From the NCBI RefSeq assembly GCF_004402405.1, contig NZ_SOFE01000008.1, positions 124,001 through 188,000 on the forward strand: a DNA stretch of 64,000 nucleotides. Direction: 5' to 3'. Below the pieces are notes generated by a model, which saw only the letters and a list, made by a program, of their open reading frames with translations, made no database searches and was not told the origin of the DNA. The position numbers were made by a program, and so were the translations under genes. This document shows positions 37,905 to 47,240 of the stretch, piece after piece (the first letter of the stretch is position 1; the number at the start of each line of letters is the position of its first letter). This DNA comes from Cryobacterium levicorallinum (lineage in GTDB: Bacteria; Actinomycetota; Actinomycetes; Actinomycetales; Microbacteriaceae).

Positions 37905-38807
37905 GTGCAGATTCCGGCTCCGTTCGATTATGTTCGTGCCAGTTCGGTCGAAAATGCCCTGGCCCTGCTCGATCGTCACGGGCCCGAGTCCCGGGTCGTC
38001 GCCGGCGGTCACAGCCTGCTGCCCATGATGAAACTGCGTCTGGCCCGGCCGGACTGGCTCATCGACATCAACGACCTGTTCGAGCTCGACTACTTGCTGA
38101 TTGACAGAGTGCTCGTTGATCAGCACGTGCTGCGCATCGGCGCCATGACCCGGCACACGACGCTGCTCGAATCCGACGACGTCCAGCGCCTGTTCCCCAT
38201 CGTCACCGACGCCGAACGGGTCATCGCCGACCCGATCGTGCGCAACCGCGGCACCATCGGCGGTTCGCTCTGCCAGGCCGACCCGGCCGAAGATCTCTCC
38301 ACGGTGTGCCACGTGCTCGAAGCGGTCGCCGTCGTGCGCGGGCCGGCCGGTGAGCGGATGCTGTCGATGGCCGAATTCCATCGCGGCCCGTACGAGACCG
38401 CGGTGGCCCAGAACGAACTGCTGATCGAGGTGCGCGTGCCGATTCGGGAGCGCTCCGGCAGCGCCTACGAAAAGGTCGAACGACGAGTCGGAGACTGGGC
38501 CGTCGCCGCGGCCGGCGCTTCGGTCAGCCTCGCGTCCGACGGCACGATCGGCCAGGTGGCCGTCGGCCTCACCGCGGTCGGACTCGACCGCAATGTAACC
38601 GAGGTCGAAGCCGTGCTGGTCGGCCAGGCTCCGACCGAGGAGCTATTCACGGAGGCCGGGCGTCTGGCCTCCATCGCCTGCGACCCCCTCACCGACCAGC
38701 GCGGACCGGTCGACTACAAGCGGCACCTCGCCGACGAGCTGACCCGCAGGGTGCTGCGGGCGGCCTGCCGCCGCGCCGCCGCATCCGTTTCTGAGATCAC
38801 GATCTAG
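37905..38807 (+). CDS. coxM: Carbon monoxide dehydrogenase medium (FAD) subunit
   Basis: 300 aa from GTG 37905, 6 bases after GAGGAG. The FAD-binding motifs of the family are AGGHSLLPMMKLRLA (near residue 33) and TIGGSL with QADPAED after it. It passes electrons from the iron-sulfur subunit to FAD and then to the respiratory chain. First gene of a plus-strand cox cluster; gap to coxS 13 bp. A TTGACA at 37808-37813 may be part of its promoter, but no convincing -10 follows. Confidence 0.93.
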   Translation: MQIPAPFDYVRASSVENALALLDRHGPESRVVAGGHSLLPMMKLRLARPDWLIDINDLFELDYLLIDRVLVDQHVLRIGAMTRHTTLLESDDVQRLFPIVTDAERVIADPIVRNRGTIGGSLCQADPAEDLSTVCHVLEAVAVVRGPAGERMLSMAEFHRGPYETAVAQNELLIEVRVPIRERSGSAYEKVERRVGDWAVAAAGASVSLASDGTIGQVAVGLTAVGLDRNVTEVEAVLVGQAPTEELFTEAGRLASIACDPLTDQRGPVDYKRHLADELTRRVLRAACRRAAASVSEITI

Positions 38808-38820
38808 GAGTTGAGCCCTC

Positions 38821-39324
38821 ATGCAAATCAGCCTGACCATCAACGGCACCGATGTCACCCGCGAGATCGAACCGCGCGTACTGCTCGTGCACTTCATTCG
38901 CGACGACCTGCGGCTCACCGGAACGCACTGGGGTTGCGACACCAGTAATTGCGGCACCTGCGTGGTGCTCATGGACGGCCAGCCGGTGAAATCGTGCACC
39001 GTGCTGGCCGCCATGGCCGACGGCCACACGATCACGACGGTGGAAGGACTCGCCGACGGCGCCACTCTCGACCCGGTGCAGCAGGGCTTCATGGAGGAGC
39101 ACGGCCTGCAGTGCGGTTTCTGCACCCCCGGCATGATGCTCACCGCCCGCGCCCTGCTCGACCACAATCCGCACCCCGAACCGCTCGAGATTCGCGAGGC
39201 CATCTCGGGACAGATCTGCCGCTGCACCGGCTACGCCACCATCGTGCGGTCGATTCAGTGGGCCGCCGAGCATCCGCTCGTTGCCGCCGTTGACACAACC
39301 GAAGATGAAGAGGTGCGCGCATGA
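38821..39324 (+). CDS. coxS: Carbon monoxide dehydrogenase small (2Fe-2S) subunit
   Basis: 167 aa. The N-terminal plant-type ferredoxin cluster is bound by GCDTSNCGTC plus a later Cys (VKSCT), and the C-terminal cluster by CGFCTPGMM and CRCTGY. The two clusters wire the Mo-Cu site to FAD. The stop overlaps the coxL start (ATGA, 39321-39324). RBS: AGGAG at 38807-38811, overlapping the coxM stop. Confidence 0.95.
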   Translation: MQISLTINGTDVTREIEPRVLLVHFIRDDLRLTGTHWGCDTSNCGTCVVLMDGQPVKSCTVLAAMADGHTITTVEGLADGATLDPVQQGFMEEHGLQCGFCTPGMMLTARALLDHNPHPEPLEIREAISGQICRCTGYATIVRSIQWAAEHPLVAAVDTTEDEEVRA

Positions 39325-41714
39325 CCATCCTCGAAGACCGCCCGTCGAACCCGGCGGCCGGCGACCACGACCGGCCAATCGGCCACGGGCGTATGCAACG
39401 CAAGGAAGACCCGCGATTCGTGCGTGGCAAGGGCCACTATGTCGACGACATCGTGCTGCCCGGAATGTTGCACGGTGCCATCCTGCGCGCTCCCGTCGCC
39501 CACGCCCGGCTGGTCTCGATCGACACCACCGCGGCGCTCGCCCATCCCGGCGTGCACGCCGTCATCACCGGCAGCGACCTGCAGGCCCTCGGCCTGGCTT
39601 GGGCGCCGACCCTCTCGATGGACGTGCAGGCCGTGCTGGTCACCGACAAGGTGCGCTTCCAGGGCCAGGAGGTCGCCTTTGTCGTCGCCGACGACCGCTA
39701 CGCCGCCCGCGACGCGCTCGAGCTGATCCAGGTCGAGTACGACGTACTGCCGCCGGTCGTCGACGCCCGCAAGGCGATGGACCCGGGCGCTCCCGTCATT
39801 CGCGACGACCTCGAGGGCCGCACCGACAACCACATCTTCGACTGGGAAGCCGGCGACAAAGCCGAAACGGATGCCGTCTTCGCGAGCGCCGACGTCGTGG
39901 TGAAGCAAGAGATCGTCTACCCGCGGGTGCACCCGGCGCCGATGGAAACTTGCGGCGCCGTAGCTGACTTCGATGCCGTCGACGGCCGCCTCACCCTGTA
40001 CGAGACGACGCAGGCGCCGCACGCCCACCGCACCCTGTTCGCGATGGTCTCCGGCATTCCCGAGCACAAGATTCGGGTGGTCTCCCCCGACATCGGCGGA
40101 GGTTTTGGCAACAAGGTCGGCATCTACCCGGGCTATATTCTCGCCGTAGTCGGCTCCATCGTCACCGGCAAACCGGTGAAATGGGTCGAGGACCGCTCCG
40201 AGAACCTCATGAGCACCTCGTTCGCCCGGGACTACATTATGCAGGGCGAGATCGCGGCGACCAAGGACGGCAAGATCCTGGCCCTGCGCACCAACGTACT
40301 CGCCGACCACGGCGCGTTCAACGCCACCGCCCAGCCCACCAAGTATCCGGCCGGGTTCTTTCACATCTTCACCGGCAGCTACGACCTTCAGGCAGCGCAC
40401 TGCACCGTGACCGGCGTGTACACCAACAAGGCGCCCGGCGGCGTGGCCTACGCCTGCTCGTTCCGGGTCACCGAAGCGGTCTACCTGGTCGAGCGGATGG
40501 TCGATATCCTGGCCCGCAAGCTCGACATGGACCCGGCAGAGTTGCGCCTGAAAAACTTCATTAAGAAGGAGCAGTTTCCCTACGCCAACAAGACCGGCTG
40601 GGAGTACGACTCGGGCGATTACGAACCCACCATGCGGCTGTCGATGAAGATGGCCGGCTACGACGAACTGCGCCGCGAACAGAAGGAGAAACGCGAACGC
40701 GGTGAGCTCATGGGCATCGGCATCTCATTCTTCACCGAAACGGTCGGTGCCGGACCGCGCAAGGACATGGACATTCTCGGCCTCGGAATGGCGGACGGCG
40801 CCGAACTGCGCATCCATCCCACCGGCAAGGCCGTCGTGCGCATCTCGGTGCAAAGCCAGGGTCAGGGCCACGAAACGACGTTCGCGCAGATCGTGGCGGA
40901 GGAGATCGGCATCCCCCCGGAAGACATCGACGTTGTGCACGGTGACACCGACCAGACACCGTTCGGCCTCGGCACCTATGGCAGCCGGTCCACTCCGGTC
41001 AGCGGCGCCGCCGTGGCGCTCGTCGCCCGCAAGGTGCGGGAGAAGGCCCGGTTCATCGCCGCGGCCATGCTCGAGACCCGGCCGGAAGACCTCAAGTGGG
41101 AGAAGGGCCGCTGGTTCGTCAAGGGCGATCCGAGCGTGGGCAAGACCATGGCCGAGATCGCGATGGGCGCCCACGGCACGGTCGCGCTGCCCGAGGGTAT
41201 CGACGGCAATCTCGACGCCGAGGTCACCTACGATCCGCCCAACCTCACTTTTCCGTTCGGCGCCTATATCTGCGTCGTCGACGTCGACCCGGGCACCGGC
41301 CATGTCAAGGTGCGCCGCTTCATCGCCGTCGACGACTGCGGCACCCGAATCAACCCGATGATCATCGAGGGCCAGATTCATGGTGGCCTCACCGACGGTG
41401 TCGGCATGGCACTGATGGAGATCATCGAGTTCGACGACGAGGGCAACTGCCTCGGCGGCTCGTTCATGGACTACCTCATCCCCACCGCAATGGAGGTACC
41501 CGACTGGGAGACCGGCTTCACCGTGACTCCGTCGCCGCACCACCCGATCGGAGCAAAGGGCGTTGGTGAGTCTGCCACGGTCGGGTCACCGCCGGCCGTC
41601 GTCAACGCCGTCGTGGATGCCCTCGCCCCGTTCGGCGTGGTGCACATGGACATGCCGTGCACACCATCCCGGGTCTGGGAGGCCATGCAGGGCCGCACGA
41701 GACCGCCGGTTTAG
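39321..41714 (+). CDS. coxL: Form I carbon monoxide dehydrogenase large (Mo-Cu) subunit
   Basis: 797 aa. The active-site loop reads AYACSFR at residues 376-382; AYxCSFR is the signature of form I (true aerobic CO-oxidising) enzymes, and Cys379 would hold the copper. The catalytic Glu750 lies in GAKGVGES. IGGGFGNKVGIYPG and GQGHETTFAQIVAEE are molybdopterin-binding segments. It oxidises CO with water to CO2. Clear order M-S-L plus accessory genes supports a functional enzyme. Confidence 0.95.
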   Translation: MTILEDRPSNPAAGDHDRPIGHGRMQRKEDPRFVRGKGHYVDDIVLPGMLHGAILRAPVAHARLVSIDTTAALAHPGVHAVITGSDLQALGLAWAPTLSMDVQAVLVTDKVRFQGQEVAFVVADDRYAARDALELIQVEYDVLPPVVDARKAMDPGAPVIRDDLEGRTDNHIFDWEAGDKAETDAVFASADVVVKQEIVYPRVHPAPMETCGAVADFDAVDGRLTLYETTQAPHAHRTLFAMVSGIPEHKIRVVSPDIGGGFGNKVGIYPGYILAVVGSIVTGKPVKWVEDRSENLMSTSFARDYIMQGEIAATKDGKILALRTNVLADHGAFNATAQPTKYPAGFFHIFTGSYDLQAAHCTVTGVYTNKAPGGVAYACSFRVTEAVYLVERMVDILARKLDMDPAELRLKNFIKKEQFPYANKTGWEYDSGDYEPTMRLSMKMAGYDELRREQKEKRERGELMGIGISFFTETVGAGPRKDMDILGLGMADGAELRIHPTGKAVVRISVQSQGQGHETTFAQIVAEEIGIPPEDIDVVHGDTDQTPFGLGTYGSRSTPVSGAAVALVARKVREKARFIAAAMLETRPEDLKWEKGRWFVKGDPSVGKTMAEIAMGAHGTVALPEGIDGNLDAEVTYDPPNLTFPFGAYICVVDVDPGTGHVKVRRFIAVDDCGTRINPMIIEGQIHGGLTDGVGMALMEIIEFDDEGNCLGGSFMDYLIPTAMEVPDWETGFTVTPSPHHPIGAKGVGESATVGSPPAVVNAVVDALAPFGVVHMDMPCTPSRVWEAMQGRTRPPV

Positions 41715-41715
41715 C

Positions 41716-42729
41716 ATGCCCGAGATGAAGTCCGTGCTGGAGCGGGAGCTCGAGGCGCGCCGCGAACCGTTCGTGCACGCGACCGTGGTGCGCGCGGTGC
41801 GCCCGACGAGCGCGCACGCGGGCGACACGGCGCTCGTGCGCTTGACCGGCGAGATCGAGGGCTTCGTCGGCGGAACCTGCGTGGAGGCATCCGTTCGCCT
41901 GTACAGCCTGCAGGTGCTCGAAAGCCGCCAGCCGCTGCTGCTCAAGGTCGTGGCCGGTGTACCGTCGAGCACGGTGGAGGACGGCGCGGTCGAGGTCTCC
42001 AACCCCTGTGTCAGCGGCGGGGCGATCGAGATCTTTCTCGAACCGCGCCTTCCCCTGCCGCGCCTGATCGTGGTCGGGTCGACGCCCGACGCCGCGGCCC
42101 TTGCCACCCTCGCACCGCTCGTCGGTTTCGAGCTCCTGCAAACGGATGGCGCCTCTGCCGCCCCGCAGGCCGGCGACGCTGCGCTGGTCGTCGCGTCCCA
42201 CGGCAGGGACGAGGAGTCCGCGCTGCTGGCGGCGCTGGCTGTGGGGGTGCCGTACGTGGCGCTCGTGGCCAGTCCCCGGCGCGGTGCGGCGGTGCTTGCG
42301 TCGCTCAACGTGTCGCCGGAGCAGCGCGCGCGGGTGTTCAGTCCGGCGGGCCTTGACCTCGGGGCGCGAACGCCCGGAGAGATTGCGGTGTCGATTCTGG
42401 CGCAGCTGGTGCAGGAGCGGGCCGGGCGGGGACATCCGGTTGGTGTGGGCGCGGTTAGTGTTGGCGCGGCTGGTGCCGGTGCGGTGGCGGGAGCGGCGGA
42501 TTCGGCGATCGCCGCAGAGCCGCCTGACGCCAAAGCGCGTGCTACCGACCCACCTGCTGCCGAGTCGCAGACCGCCGGCGTCGCGATCGACCCGGTCTGC
42601 GGCATGTCCGTGGCCGCGCTGCCGTCGACGCTGCAGGTCGAGCACAACGGCGGGACCGTCTATTTCTGTGCGGCGGGCTGCCGCAAGGCGTTTCTGGCGA
42701 ATCCGGAGCCGTATGCGACCGCGCGGTAG
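41716..42729 (+). CDS. XdhC/CoxI-family protein with C-terminal YHS domain
   Basis: 337 aa from ATG 41716, one base after the coxL stop; ATG 41725 is an alternative. Residues 1-90 resemble the XdhC/CoxI N-terminal domain (GFVGGTCVEASVRLY), residues 115-230 its Rossmann part (PRLIVVGSTPDAAALA). A low-complexity Ala/Gly linker follows. The last 50 residues are a YHS metal-binding domain (IDPVCGMSV, VYFCAAGCRKAF). XdhC-type proteins help insert or sulfurate molybdenum cofactor. The YHS domain may bind a metal, conceivably the copper of the CODH site (inferred). Confidence 0.85.
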   Translation: MPEMKSVLERELEARREPFVHATVVRAVRPTSAHAGDTALVRLTGEIEGFVGGTCVEASVRLYSLQVLESRQPLLLKVVAGVPSSTVEDGAVEVSNPCVSGGAIEIFLEPRLPLPRLIVVGSTPDAAALATLAPLVGFELLQTDGASAAPQAGDAALVVASHGRDEESALLAALAVGVPYVALVASPRRGAAVLASLNVSPEQRARVFSPAGLDLGARTPGEIAVSILAQLVQERAGRGHPVGVGAVSVGAAGAGAVAGAADSAIAAEPPDAKARATDPPAAESQTAGVAIDPVCGMSVAALPSTLQVEHNGGTVYFCAAGCRKAFLANPEPYATAR

Positions 42730-42759
42730 GCACCCGCGCGGTAGCCGCCCGACTTCACG

Positions 42760-43671
42760 ATGGGGGTGGCTGCGTTGGTGACTCTGCCCGAGATCGTGCC
42801 CGATGTCGCCGCGCTACAGCGCGCCCTCGATGCCGAGGACTATCTGGCCGACGACGGGCTCGCAACCGCGGTGTTCCTGGCCGTCCGCATGCGGCAGCCG
42901 CTGCTACTCGAGGGCGAACCGGGGGTCGGCAAGACCGAGATCGCCAAGGCACTCGCCCGACTGCTCGACACCGAACTGTTTCGCCTGCAGTGCTACGAAG
43001 GCATCTCGGCCGGGGAGGCACTGTACGAGTGGAATTACCCGCGGCAACTGCTCGGCATCCGTTTGGCCGAGGCGCGCGGGGTTGAACTGGCCGAGACCGA
43101 GCTGTTCGGCCGCGACTACCTGCTGCGCCGCCCGCTGTTGCAGGCGATCGAGCACGCGGGCCCGCGGCCGGCCGTGCTGCTGCTCGACGAGATCGACCGG
43201 GCCGACGCCGAGTTTGAAGCCTTCACCTTTGAGCTGCTCGCCGAGGCTGCGGTCACCATCCCCGAGCTCGGAACCGTGCGGGCCACGCATCCGCCGATCG
43301 TGATTCTCACCAGCAATCGCACCCGCGATCTGCATGACGCGCTGACCCGGCGCTGTCTCTATCACTGGATCGACTACCCGGGGCCGGAGCGGATCGCGCA
43401 GATCGTGCGCCGCCGGGTACCGAGCAGTTCACAGGTGATTGCGACCGAGGCCGCACAGGCCATCACCCGCCTGCGTTCGCTTGACCTGGTGAAGCCGCCC
43501 GGAATCGCCGAGGCCATCGACTGGGTGGGCGCGCTCGGGGTGCTCGGCATGGAGCAGCTGAGCGGCCGGGCGGTCGAGCAGACCTGGGGTTTCGTGCTGA
43601 AGAACCGTGACGACCTCGATCTCGCTACCGCTCGCGGGGCCGCCTGGGTCGTCGAGGCCGCCGGTGCCTGA
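42760..43671 (+). CDS. coxD: CoxD-type MoxR AAA+ ATPase
   Basis: 303 aa from ATG 42760; GTG 42778, with GGGGGTGG upstream, is a plausible later start. Walker A GEPGVGKTEIAKAL, Walker B VLLLDEIDRAD and sensor 1 ILTSNRTRDLHDALTRRC are intact. In Oligotropha the CoxD ATPase is needed to build the Cu-S-Mo centre, working with the VWA protein CoxE. The coxE gene starts within its last codons (8-base overlap), which supports joint function. Confidence 0.92.
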   Translation: MGVAALVTLPEIVPDVAALQRALDAEDYLADDGLATAVFLAVRMRQPLLLEGEPGVGKTEIAKALARLLDTELFRLQCYEGISAGEALYEWNYPRQLLGIRLAEARGVELAETELFGRDYLLRRPLLQAIEHAGPRPAVLLLDEIDRADAEFEAFTFELLAEAAVTIPELGTVRATHPPIVILTSNRTRDLHDALTRRCLYHWIDYPGPERIAQIVRRRVPSSSQVIATEAAQAITRLRSLDLVKPPGIAEAIDWVGALGVLGMEQLSGRAVEQTWGFVLKNRDDLDLATARGAAWVVEAAGA

Positions 43672-45019
43672 CCGCGGCGCACCTGTGCCCGGCAGAAGTG
43701 AGCCAGGCACCAGCAAGCCCGACGCGCGTCAGCGCGACATCGAGTCGGCCTCACCGAGGTTTCCGAAGCCGCCGGCCCAGGGCCGGATCCTGCCGATCGA
43801 AGCTGCGGCCCTCGCCGCTGGGTTCAGCACGGCCCTGCACCGCGCCGGACTTCCCGTGTCGCCCGACCGGGCGGCCCGGCTGGCCGAGGCGCTCCGCCTC
43901 GTCCCCCCGACCGACCGCGCCGCCCTGTACTGGGCCTGCCGGATCGTGTTCGTCTCCCAGCAGCAGCACCTTGCCCGGTTCGACGCGGTGTTCAGCGCCG
44001 TCTTCGACGGTCGACTCGACCCGGCCGAAAGCCGCGGTGATCCCAATGCTCCCCCGGCGATCGGCTCGGAAACCCGTTCCCAGGCCACCCCGCCGACCAA
44101 TCGTCCGGCCGCAGCTCCCGAGCCTGGGGCCGATCGCCCGCCGGCCCCATTGCCCGGCACCGACTCGAGCGACAACGATAACGAGGCCCCGGAGCACGAC
44201 GCCATCCTCGCCCTGGCCTCGAGCGACGAACACCTGCACAACATGGCATTCGCCGACCTCGCCCCCGACGAACTCGCCCGCCTGCGCGAGCTCGTTGCCC
44301 GCATCGTGCTGTCGACGCCGACCCGCCTGAGCCGCCGCAGGCATCCGTCGCGGCACAGCCGTGACCGGCTCGATCTGGCCCGCACCGTGCGGTCAGCGCA
44401 GCGTACCGGGGGCGATCCGATCGCCCTGCACCACGCCCGCCGCCGGTCGAAGCCGCGCCGACTCGTGCTGCTCTGCGATGTTTCGGGCTCGATGGAGCCC
44501 TACACCCGGGTGTTCCTGTCGCTGCTTCAGGGCGCGGCGTCCGGCGCGCGGGCCGAAGCGTTCGTGTTCTCCACCCAGCTCACCCGGCTGACCCGTCAGC
44601 TCGCGCTCCGCGACCCGGACCAGGCACTCGCGCAGGCGGCCGCCACCGCGACGGACTGGGCCGGCGGTACCCGGCTGGCCGCGAGCATCCGTCGATTCAT
44701 CGACGATTTCGGGCGACGCGGTCTGGCCCGGGGAGCGGTGATCGTGGTGTTCTCGGACGGCTGGGCGCAGGACGACCCGGTCGACGTCGACGCCCAGATG
44801 GCACGCCTGCGCCGACTCGCGCACCGCATCATCTGGGTGAACCCGCGCAAGGTCGCCGTCGACTACCGGCCGCTCGTCGGCGGAATGGCCGCCGCGCTCC
44901 CCTACTGCGACGCCTTCGTCAGCGGCCACAGCTACGCCGCCCTGGCCGAGGTGGCGGCCGCGATTCGCGGCGACCCGCCAGCATCCGATCAACGAGCAAT
45001 CTCCCACCAACCGACCTGA
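43664..45019 (+). CDS. coxE: CoxE-type von Willebrand factor A protein
   Basis: 451 aa from GTG 43664, overlapping coxD by 8 bases. The N-terminal half is helical with a long Pro/Ala-rich insert around residues 125-180. The C-terminal VWA domain has the MIDAS motif in LLCDVSGSMEPYTR and later GGTRLAASI and VVFSDGW. It should act with CoxD as an ATPase/VWA chaperone pair in maturation of the CO dehydrogenase active site. Confidence 0.92.
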   Translation: MPDRGAPVPGRSEPGTSKPDARQRDIESASPRFPKPPAQGRILPIEAAALAAGFSTALHRAGLPVSPDRAARLAEALRLVPPTDRAALYWACRIVFVSQQQHLARFDAVFSAVFDGRLDPAESRGDPNAPPAIGSETRSQATPPTNRPAAAPEPGADRPPAPLPGTDSSDNDNEAPEHDAILALASSDEHLHNMAFADLAPDELARLRELVARIVLSTPTRLSRRRHPSRHSRDRLDLARTVRSAQRTGGDPIALHHARRRSKPRRLVLLCDVSGSMEPYTRVFLSLLQGAASGARAEAFVFSTQLTRLTRQLALRDPDQALAQAAATATDWAGGTRLAASIRRFIDDFGRRGLARGAVIVVFSDGWAQDDPVDVDAQMARLRRLAHRIIWVNPRKVAVDYRPLVGGMAAALPYCDAFVSGHSYAALAEVAAAIRGDPPASDQRAISHQPT

Positions 45020-45038
45020 CCGAGCAGAGGACACCCTG

Positions 45039-45815
45039 ATGCAACTTGACAGCACCTTCACCGTTATCGCCCCCGTCGACACGGTCTGGGACACCCTGAT
45101 GGACTTCGAACGTGTCGCCGGGTGTGTGCCGGGCGCTCAGATTCTCAACCAACTCAGCGATGACAACTACCAGGTGGGGATGAAGGTCAAGCTTGGCCCG
45201 GTCACGATGCAGTACCGCGGGCAGATGAACGTCGACGAGCGCGACGCCGAGGCACACCGGGCCGTATTCTCCGGCAAGGCTCAGGAGACCCGCGGTCAGG
45301 GTACAGCCCAGGCCACGGTCACCCTCGTTCTGGTCGAAACCGACGGTGTCACCCAGGGCACGGTCAGCGCCGATTTGTCCCTCTCCGGCAAGGCGGCGGC
45401 CATGGGCAAGGGCGTCATCAGCAGCGTCACCGAGCAGATGATGGGGCTGTTCGCCGGCAATCTGCAAGACCTGATCGAGGGCGGTGCCGCTGCTGATTCC
45501 GACGGTGAAGCGGATGCCCCGGCCGCCGATACTCTCCCTAACGTCACGCCGGATGCCCCCGCCCGGCTGCCCAGCGCCGTGCCGCCGCGCCCAGTGCCAC
45601 CGCGCGCGGCTCCGGCAGACGGCCATCGCGGGGCGCCCGCTGGTGGGCATCGCGGCGCGCCCTATCGGGCAGCGCCGGCCCCGAGCCTCGACGCTCTGAG
45701 CTTGGTCAAGGGCGTCATTGCCGACCAGTTGAGCGACCCGGTGAAACTTGTGGGTCTGCTGGCCACGGTAGCGTTCATCGCATACCGAATCGGTCGACGG
45801 GCATCCGGCCGTTAG
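45039..45815 (+). CDS. coxG: CoxG-type SRPBCC protein with membrane anchor
   Basis: 258 aa. Residues 1-145 are the CoxG (SRPBCC) fold: VIAPVDTVWDTLMDFERVAGCVPG, then KLGPVTMQYRG. A Pro/Ala-rich linker leads to a C-terminal hydrophobic helix (LVGLLATVAFIAYRIG) with a basic end. CoxG has been implicated in holding CO dehydrogenase at the cytoplasmic membrane, and the anchor helix fits that. 19 bp after coxE. Confidence 0.9.
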   Translation: MQLDSTFTVIAPVDTVWDTLMDFERVAGCVPGAQILNQLSDDNYQVGMKVKLGPVTMQYRGQMNVDERDAEAHRAVFSGKAQETRGQGTAQATVTLVLVETDGVTQGTVSADLSLSGKAAAMGKGVISSVTEQMMGLFAGNLQDLIEGGAAADSDGEADAPAADTLPNVTPDAPARLPSAVPPRPVPPRAAPADGHRGAPAGGHRGAPYRAAPAPSLDALSLVKGVIADQLSDPVKLVGLLATVAFIAYRIGRRASGR

Positions 45816-45844
45816 AGTCGACCGACGACAGAAGGGAGCCCGGC

Positions 45845-47071
45845 ATGCGTGAAGTTCTCACTACCCTCTTCGCTGGCTGGCAGGGCGGCGCGACGGCGGG
45901 TCTCGCGACCGTCGTGCGCACCTTCCAGTCGGCACCTCGGCCAGCCGGCGCATCGATGCTGGTCAGCGCCGACGGCACGGTCGCCGGCTCGGTCTCTGGC
46001 GGCTGCGTCGAGGGCGCCGTCTACGAACTGGCCACCCAGGTCGTAGAGGACGGCGTGCCGGTACTCGTGCGCTACGGCATCAGCGACGACGACGCCTTCG
46101 CGGTGGGGCTGACCTGCGGCGGTATCCTCGACGTCTTCATCGAACCCGTCTCCCGCGGGACCTTCGCGCTGCTCGAGGGGGTGCATGACGATGTGGACGC
46201 CGGGCGCCCGGTGGGGGTCGCTACGGTGATCGAGCATCCGGATGTCGGCTGGATCGGCCGCCACCTCGTGGTGCGGCCGCAGGGATTCGCGGGCGATCTC
46301 GGATCGGACCGCGCCAACCACGCCATCGGCGACGACACCCAGGGGTTGCTCGCCGCCGGCCGCAACACGACTCTGACCTACGGTCCAGACGGCGAGCGTC
46401 GCGGCGAGGGCATGCGGGTGTTCTTCGCGAGCTACGCGCCCAGGCCCCGCATGCTGGTCTTCGGAGCGATCGATTTCGCCACCGCTCTGGCCCGGCTCGG
46501 AACCTTTCTCGGCTACCGGGTCACGGTCTGCGATGCCCGTGGCGTGTTCGCCACCGCCGCCCGCTTTCCCGGGGTCGACGAAGTCGTGGTGAGTTGGCCC
46601 GACCGCTACCTGCGCGAACAGATCGCGGCCGGCCTCATCGATCCCCGCACGGTCATCTGTGTGCTCACCCACGACCCGAAATTCGACGTTCCCCTGCTTG
46701 AAGCCGCCCTGCACGGCCCATCGGTGGCGTATATCGGCGCCATGGGATCCCGCCGCACCCACCTCGACCGGCTGGAACGACTGCGGGCGGTCGGCGTGAC
46801 AGGTAGCGAGTTGGCCCGGCTGCGCAGTCCGATCGGCCTCGATCTCGGCTCCCGCACGCCGGAGGAGACAGCGGTCTCGATCGCGGCCGAGATCATCTCC
46901 CTGCAGTGGGGCGGGAGCAACGAACCCCTGCACACCCTCGTCGACTCCATCCACGGCGACTCTGTCCACCATGACGACCTCGTCGACCCCAACCCGCCAC
47001 CGCCATCGTCGCCGCCATCGAGTCAAGCTCCGGGGAGCACGTCCATTTCACGAACGGTCCTTCGCGGCTAG
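45845..47071 (+). CDS. coxF: XdhC/CoxF-family maturation protein
   Basis: 408 aa. The XdhC N-terminal domain (ATVVRTFQSAPRPAGASMLVS, GSVSGGCVEGAVYE, GLTCGG) and C-terminal Rossmann domain (PRMLVFGAIDFATALARLG, YIGAMGSRRTH) are complete, unlike the YHS fusion upstream, which has diverged at the Cys motif. It probably handles sulfurated molybdenum cofactor for CoxL. The last 50 residues are a Pro/Ser-rich tail of doubtful importance. It ends the cox cluster. Confidence 0.88.
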   Translation: MREVLTTLFAGWQGGATAGLATVVRTFQSAPRPAGASMLVSADGTVAGSVSGGCVEGAVYELATQVVEDGVPVLVRYGISDDDAFAVGLTCGGILDVFIEPVSRGTFALLEGVHDDVDAGRPVGVATVIEHPDVGWIGRHLVVRPQGFAGDLGSDRANHAIGDDTQGLLAAGRNTTLTYGPDGERRGEGMRVFFASYAPRPRMLVFGAIDFATALARLGTFLGYRVTVCDARGVFATAARFPGVDEVVVSWPDRYLREQIAAGLIDPRTVICVLTHDPKFDVPLLEAALHGPSVAYIGAMGSRRTHLDRLERLRAVGVTGSELARLRSPIGLDLGSRTPEETAVSIAAEIISLQWGGSNEPLHTLVDSIHGDSVHHDDLVDPNPPPPSSPPSSQAPGSTSISRTVLRG

Positions 47072-47240
47072 CTGTACCGGGCAGCGCGCGCAGTTCGAAG
47101 CGCGTGTTACGCGAGGTGCCATCTTTTGCTCTATGGCGTACGTGGGGCGCCACGGGCGGTCGGCGATAGGCTCGACGGATGGCTCTCGAATCCGCTGTCC
47201 CCCCGACTGTCACGCCGAAGAGCGATCGAGATTCTGCCCG

